Part shown: piece by piece, positions 59,779-64,000 of the stretch
How the letters are laid out: each line of letters starts with the position of its first letter
Numbering within the stretch: position 1 is the stretch's first letter
From: Flavobacterium rivuli WB 3.3-2 = DSM 21788
Lineage (GTDB): Bacteria; Bacteroidota; Bacteroidia; Flavobacteriales; Flavobacteriaceae
Reading direction: 5' to 3'
DNA length: 64,000 nt
Assembly (NCBI RefSeq): GCF_000378485.1
Contig: NZ_KB899969.1
Span: 1-64,000 of the forward strand
Notes under the pieces: generated by a model
The model's input: only the letters and a program-made list of their open reading frames with translations
Told to the model about the DNA's origin: nothing
The model's database searches: none
Program-made: the position numbers and the translations under genes

Positions 59779-60239
59779 GTGTTGTAGGGATTGCGGCTCA
59801 GGTAAGCGTTGTAGTAGCGTTCTGTGCCCGTTACCTCTTCGCCCAGCCATTCGGGTTTTATAAAATCTTCGTTCTCATCGGCAAGTTCAATTTCGGCAAC
59901 TGTGAGTCCGGCGTTATCCCCAAAAAACTCGTCTACCTCATAAACATGGCTGCCCACTTTTACCTCATGCCTTATTTTATCTATTGCGCCTTTTTCGCAA
60001 AGGGCAAGAAGCTGTTCGGCATCTGCTACAGAAATTTCTTTTTCCCACTCCATACGGCTCGTGCCGCTCTCGTTGCTTTTGCCCTTTATGGTTAAAAATC
60101 CCTGGTCGCCTTTGGTACGCACGCGTACGGTACGATCGGGCACCGAACTTAAATAACCCTGTGCAATGCGTTTTTGTGTATAAGCCTGCTGCTTATAACT
60201 ATCGTTAAGTACTAAAAACTTGCGTTCTGTCTCTATCAT
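59769..60239 (-). CDS. CYTH domain protein (triphosphate tunnel metalloenzyme)
   Basis: A 156-residue protein with the ExExK signature at 3-7 (ETERK), followed by the conserved RVRTKGDQGFLTIKGK and EVDEFFG. The fold binds triphosphate compounds with Mg or Mn; members are thiamine triphosphatases, tripolyphosphatases or adenylate cyclases. The substrate is unknown. It shares an operon with YpdA. Confidence 0.92.
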   Translation of the reverse strand: MIETERKFLVLNDSYKQQAYTQKRIAQGYLSSVPDRTVRVRTKGDQGFLTIKGKSNESGTSRMEWEKEISVADAEQLLALCEKGAIDKIRHEVKVGSHVYEVDEFFGDNAGLTVAEIELADENEDFIKPEWLGEEVTGTERYYNAYLSRNPYNTWQ

Positions 60240-60315
60240 ATTATTGTAAAATGTAATGGCAAGTTACGGAATTATAGGGAGAGGATTTTGTATATTTCGT
60301 GCATAAATATTTCAG

Positions 60316-61584
60316 ATGGATAAGAAATCAAAACGAGTGCTATGGGCGACTATAATAGTAGCCTTCCTCTTATTGGCTGTTTTTATAAAAAGAATAATAG
60401 CAGATGGGGTTAATATTTGTGATACAGATATTGATTACGCGATAACAGGCCAAGTTGGCGATTTTATAGGCGGTGTTATTGGCACTATTTTTACGGTGGC
60501 GGGTTTCTATTTTTTATATATAACATTGAGTGAGCAAAGAAAATCATTCGAACAAGAACGTTTAGAAACTCGATTCTTTGAAATGATTAAGCTTTATAAA
60601 GAAAATGTAAATGAATTAACTTATACTGAAAAACAACTTGTTAAAGAACTACCTTATTCTGGATATAGAGTAGAAAAAATTAAGAACAAATATGTTGGTA
60701 GAAAAGTTATGAAAATAATTTATCATGATTTTACCTTATTATATAAAGAATTAGATTTCTTATTTAATGAATCAGAAATATATGAAAAAAAATATAAAAA
60801 ACTTTTAGAAGAAAATTTGATATTAGGTAAACGAAATATCAATCTTAATGAATATGCTAAAATAGATATAATTTACTGTATAATATTTTTTGGATTAAGT
60901 AGTCAGGATAGGCTTGCTTTAAAAAATATTTTTAACGCGAGATACCGTGGAGAATTTATTGAGAAAGTTATAATGTTTGCGTCACTTAAACCAAAGGAGG
61001 AGTCAAGACGTTGGGATATATGGATGTCATTTAACAAACTTACTGTTAGAGATAAAATCAAAAAATTTGATGACGCATGGAATGAAGTTGTGCGTCAAGG
61101 GTTAGACCCTATATCTGACAAAGGACATTACGAAATAATATCAATTTTACTACCAGTTAATAATGAGAATTTTAACATCAATAAATACTATGGTGGTCAT
61201 CAATTTAGATTAGGTCATTATTTCAGGCACATTTATCAAAGTATCATTTATATAAATAATAGCAAACTCAAATTCGGGGAAAAATATGAAAATCTAAAAC
61301 TTTTAAGAGCTCAAATATCTACGTTTGAACAAAGATTAATTTTCTTAAATAGTATTTCAACAATGGGAAGGTCTTGGGAATTAGAAAAAATCGGCAAAAG
61401 TTCTGAGGTTTTAAATTTTAATGACAGGTTGATCACTAAATTTAATTTCATTAAAAATATTCCTAATGATATTTTAATTGATGATATCAAGGTATCTACC
61501 TACTATCCAAATGTGCTTTTAGAAACAAATTATGATGCTGATCAAATATTGGAAAGAATTGAATTAGAAAAAAAATATATATAG
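60316..61584 (+). CDS. putAbiC-type phage abortive infection protein
   Basis: A 422-residue AT-rich gene. Two hydrophobic segments lie at the N-terminus (about 10-28 and 48-70), followed by LSEQRKSFEQERLETRFFEMIKLYKENVNEL, a conserved start of the putative abortive-infection family (PF16872-type). The C-terminal half contains YYGGHQFRLGHYFRHIYQSIIYIN, also typical. The proposed role is to stop growth or phage multiplication after infection. It has no obvious partner gene; it stands alone between core genes. Confidence 0.8.
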   Translation: MDKKSKRVLWATIIVAFLLLAVFIKRIIADGVNICDTDIDYAITGQVGDFIGGVIGTIFTVAGFYFLYITLSEQRKSFEQERLETRFFEMIKLYKENVNELTYTEKQLVKELPYSGYRVEKIKNKYVGRKVMKIIYHDFTLLYKELDFLFNESEIYEKKYKKLLEENLILGKRNINLNEYAKIDIIYCIIFFGLSSQDRLALKNIFNARYRGEFIEKVIMFASLKPKEESRRWDIWMSFNKLTVRDKIKKFDDAWNEVVRQGLDPISDKGHYEIISILLPVNNENFNINKYYGGHQFRLGHYFRHIYQSIIYINNSKLKFGEKYENLKLLRAQISTFEQRLIFLNSISTMGRSWELEKIGKSSEVLNFNDRLITKFNFIKNIPNDILIDDIKVSTYYPNVLLETNYDADQILERIELEKKYI

Positions 61585-61677
61585 TGTTCTTCTCTTAAAC
61601 CTATATTAAAGTCATTAAACCATAACGTTTCCTGAACATCTATTTGTATTTTTACAAATTAAGTCCCTTATTTGCCC

Positions 61678-63723
61678 ATGAAGTTCCGTAAAACCAAAGC
61701 TGCCATTACATTGCCCGAATTCTTCAAACTAAACTTTGACGAAAACAGCCTTTGGGAATACAAAGCCGATGAAACCGACTTACTGTCCGATCTCGTAGCC
61801 ATCATCCGGCCGCGGGGGTATAAAGTTATGCCCAGTGTAGACCTTACAGAACTATTACAAATATTGCAGGGTAATGCGCAGTATTGTACCGGGCTATCGC
61901 TGTACCTTAAAGGTATTCTTAAGAACAAAAAATTTAGCCATATACTTACCGATGCCGGTATTCTTACCGACGCCGTTTTTTTCTTTGAGGTGCGCAAGCG
62001 GATGTTTGCCAAGCTAATACCAGACCAGCCACAAAAGGATACATTAGAGTATGTGCTTAACCAGGTATTTTATGTTCGTACCGACCCGCAATGGATAGAA
62101 ACGATACCCAAAGAGCAACTGGAACAGATGTTTGACATGCTTAAATTCAGGTCGTTATATGCATCTACCGAATCGCGCAGCCCGCTGGCCGAACTTATTT
62201 TTGCCATGGAGGTGCTTATTCATCGTATTGCCGGCCGTGCGCTGGAGAGTGAGGTTATACAAATGGTGCCGGAGTACGAAAACCTCGAAAGCCCGTTCCT
62301 TGCCATACAAAAGGAATTTGGCACGGTATCAGACAAACTACTGGAGCAAAACCGCAATTACGTATCGCCCAATGATATTGGCTATCGCCAAATTTTAGTA
62401 CTCCGTTCCCAATGTGCCGATTATGTAAAGCTGGCGTTTAAAAACAGTGCAAAACACGGTATATCATTGCGGGTAAACCAGAGCCTGCTGCGCATTCGCC
62501 AGCAACTGGAACGCCTTGCGGTATTGCTGCCTTTAATTGTTATAGACGAAACCGAAGGTGCTAAAAAAGATAGTATAGATTTAGCCGTTAAGCTGATTAC
62601 ATACAATTGCGATAAGAACAATGTGCGCAAGCTGATAAATGAAAGCACGCAGTTGCTGTCATACGAAATTACCCAACATACCGCCGATACAGGCGAACAT
62701 TACATTACTAAAGATCGTAAAGAGTATTTCAGGATGTTCTGGAATGCCTCCGGTGGGGGTATTATAGTAGGTATATTATGTATCATTAAGGTGTTCTTAT
62801 CTAAAATGGATACCAGTGCCTTTGGGCATGCCTTTTTTTACAGCATGAACTACGCCATGGGCTTTATAGCTATTTATGTGCTGGGTTTTACATTAGCCAC
62901 AAAACAGCCCGCCATGACCGCTGCCGCACTTGTACGTGCCCTTGAAAAAGGCCGTAAAAAGCACCATTCTGGCGAAGTAGAGAACCATGAAGCCTTTGCC
63001 GAATTTTTTGCACGGGTATTCCGGTCGCAGTTTATAGCATTTGTAGGTAATGTAATTATGGCATTTCCGGTGGCATTGCTGGGCATCTGGGCTATAGACA
63101 TGATATTTAATTACAACCTGGCGCTTACCAAGTGGTACCACCTTATAGAAGACCTTAACCCTATAGAGTCGCCTGCAATACTGCATGCCGCCATTGCCGG
63201 TGTGTTCCTGTTCCTTTCAGGAATTATAGCCGGTAGTGTTGCCAACCGCGACAAGTACCGCCATGTATACTACCGCATACAGGAACATCCGTTGCTTAAA
63301 AAGAGTTTTGGGCGCGTAAAGGCACAAAAGCTTGCCAAGCTATTCGAAAGTAAATGGGCAGGTATTGTGTCTAACTTTTGGTTTGGTGTCTTTATGGGGA
63401 CTACCGCCTCCATAGGATTCTTCTTAGGTCTCGACCTTGATGTTCGCCACATTACCTTTGCCAGTGGCAACCTTGCCCTGGGGCTGTATGGTGCCAACTA
63501 TAATGTATCTACCGATATGATCGTGTGGGGCGTGTTTGGTATAGGCATCATTGGGCTGGTAAACTTTATGGTTAGCTTTGGGCTATCAATGGGGCTGGCA
63601 TTCCGTTCGCGAAATATCCCCCTAACAGAGCTTGGCCCTATTGCAAAAGCCATCTGGAAGTACTTTAAGCAAAAACCGGGTTCGTTCTTTTTTCCTAATT
63701 TCAGGGCACAAACAAAGGAATAG
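61678..63723 (+). CDS. SpecificRecomb (Gcr) family membrane protein
   Basis: A 681-residue protein matching the family named after Neisseria Gcr. The first half (about 1-370) is soluble and helical; the second half has six or more hydrophobic segments. No tyrosine- or serine-recombinase catalytic motif is seen, so the 'site-specific recombinase' label from databases is doubtful. Start at ATG 61678; the TTG before it is part of TTATTTG. Confidence 0.8.
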   Translation: MKFRKTKAAITLPEFFKLNFDENSLWEYKADETDLLSDLVAIIRPRGYKVMPSVDLTELLQILQGNAQYCTGLSLYLKGILKNKKFSHILTDAGILTDAVFFFEVRKRMFAKLIPDQPQKDTLEYVLNQVFYVRTDPQWIETIPKEQLEQMFDMLKFRSLYASTESRSPLAELIFAMEVLIHRIAGRALESEVIQMVPEYENLESPFLAIQKEFGTVSDKLLEQNRNYVSPNDIGYRQILVLRSQCADYVKLAFKNSAKHGISLRVNQSLLRIRQQLERLAVLLPLIVIDETEGAKKDSIDLAVKLITYNCDKNNVRKLINESTQLLSYEITQHTADTGEHYITKDRKEYFRMFWNASGGGIIVGILCIIKVFLSKMDTSAFGHAFFYSMNYAMGFIAIYVLGFTLATKQPAMTAAALVRALEKGRKKHHSGEVENHEAFAEFFARVFRSQFIAFVGNVIMAFPVALLGIWAIDMIFNYNLALTKWYHLIEDLNPIESPAILHAAIAGVFLFLSGIIAGSVANRDKYRHVYYRIQEHPLLKKSFGRVKAQKLAKLFESKWAGIVSNFWFGVFMGTTASIGFFLGLDLDVRHITFASGNLALGLYGANYNVSTDMIVWGVFGIGIIGLVNFMVSFGLSMGLAFRSRNIPLTELGPIAKAIWKYFKQKPGSFFFPNFRAQTKE

Positions 63724-64000
63724 TTAGTTTGCTTATTTTCTGAAATAAGAATTTTTACCAAAGGCCACCACGGTTTTCGCAAAGGTAAAAAGGCTAAGTG
63801 AAGACAACCGGGTGCCAGTTTAAACTTAACTGCCTTAAGGCAGAGGTACACAAAGTTGGTTATTAAGCTTCGTGCGCCTCATCCCGATATTGGGATTGTT
63901 GTCCTTGTGTCAAATTGTATGTACAGCTTTGTGGCCTTCATGAAAAACTTTGTGTACATAGTGGTTAAATTCTTTTGGTAGTAGGTAGGTATATAAAAAT
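63724..64000. repeat. Repeat-like 277-bp tail of the window
   Basis: No gene is seen. Fragments such as CACGGTTTTCGCAAAGGTAAAAAGGCTAAG and TACACAAAGTTGGTTATTAAGC, with a CATCCCGATATTGGGATTG palindrome, resemble dispersed intergenic repeats of this group. No transcription signal was seen. Confidence 0.4.

Overview
The window looks like chromosomal DNA of a Flavobacterium-like member of the Bacteroidota. Four things point there. Several start regions carry the Bacteroidota promoter form (TTTG, about 18-19 nt, TAnnTTTG) with weak or no Shine-Dalgarno sequences. The gene set is typical: TonB-dependent receptor with a carboxypeptidase-like domain, DUF5689 lipoprotein, YpdA reductase, ligase-associated DNA-repair genes, and an ECF sigma factor joined to an outer-membrane barrel protein. 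Intergenic spaces are full of the palindromic dispersed repeats common in this group. All family names come from motif recognition by eye; no database search was run.

Layout. 1-900: 3' end of an IS1182-like transposase, two tRNA-Asn remnants, a GIY-YIG nuclease gene and an intact tRNA-Asn(GTT). 1069-2394: rseP. 2611-11046: a plus-strand run of metabolic genes (DoxX, OYE-type flavin reductase, Gfo/Idh/MocA, two aldo/keto reductases, 2-hydroxyacid dehydrogenase, alpha/beta hydrolase, MFS transporter). 11245-15445: surface and secreted proteins, azoreductase with a divergent HxlR regulator, and the repair phosphoesterase PdeM. 15593-19558: barrel protein, ECF sigma factor, lipoprotein, recA. 19697-30478: mixed core genes (GDPD, TrhO, threonine dehydrogenase, amtB) broken up by AT-rich accessory modules: a DUF5343/Swt1-HEPN pair, a PIN toxin-antitoxin pair, and an XRE regulator with a nuclease-helicase. 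30632-31700: two tandem secreted paralogs. 31919-37536: the Exo, Lig and Lhr-type helicase repair set.

37607-41035: acyltransferase, trpS, two RlpA proteins, a membrane protein. 41259-47435: a secreted EEP nuclease divergent from a TonB receptor and two lipoproteins, plausibly a nucleic-acid scavenging locus. 47695-57465: terC, gpsA, nadD, gmk, yicC, arsC, pheS and small conserved proteins, plus an NlpE-like lipoprotein gene split by an in-frame TGA. 57667-63723: CvpA, cold-shock protein, YpdA and CYTH operon, a putAbiC-type abortive infection protein and a SpecificRecomb-family membrane protein.

The best candidates for less-described biology are the DUF5343/HEPN pair with a 10-bp inverted repeat at its start codon, the XRE/PD-(D/E)xK/DUF2075 module, the TrhO protein with a C-terminal domain resembling that of TrhP (U32 peptidases), the repeated tRNA-Asn/GIY-YIG structure, and the sigma-linked protein that appears to span the envelope.
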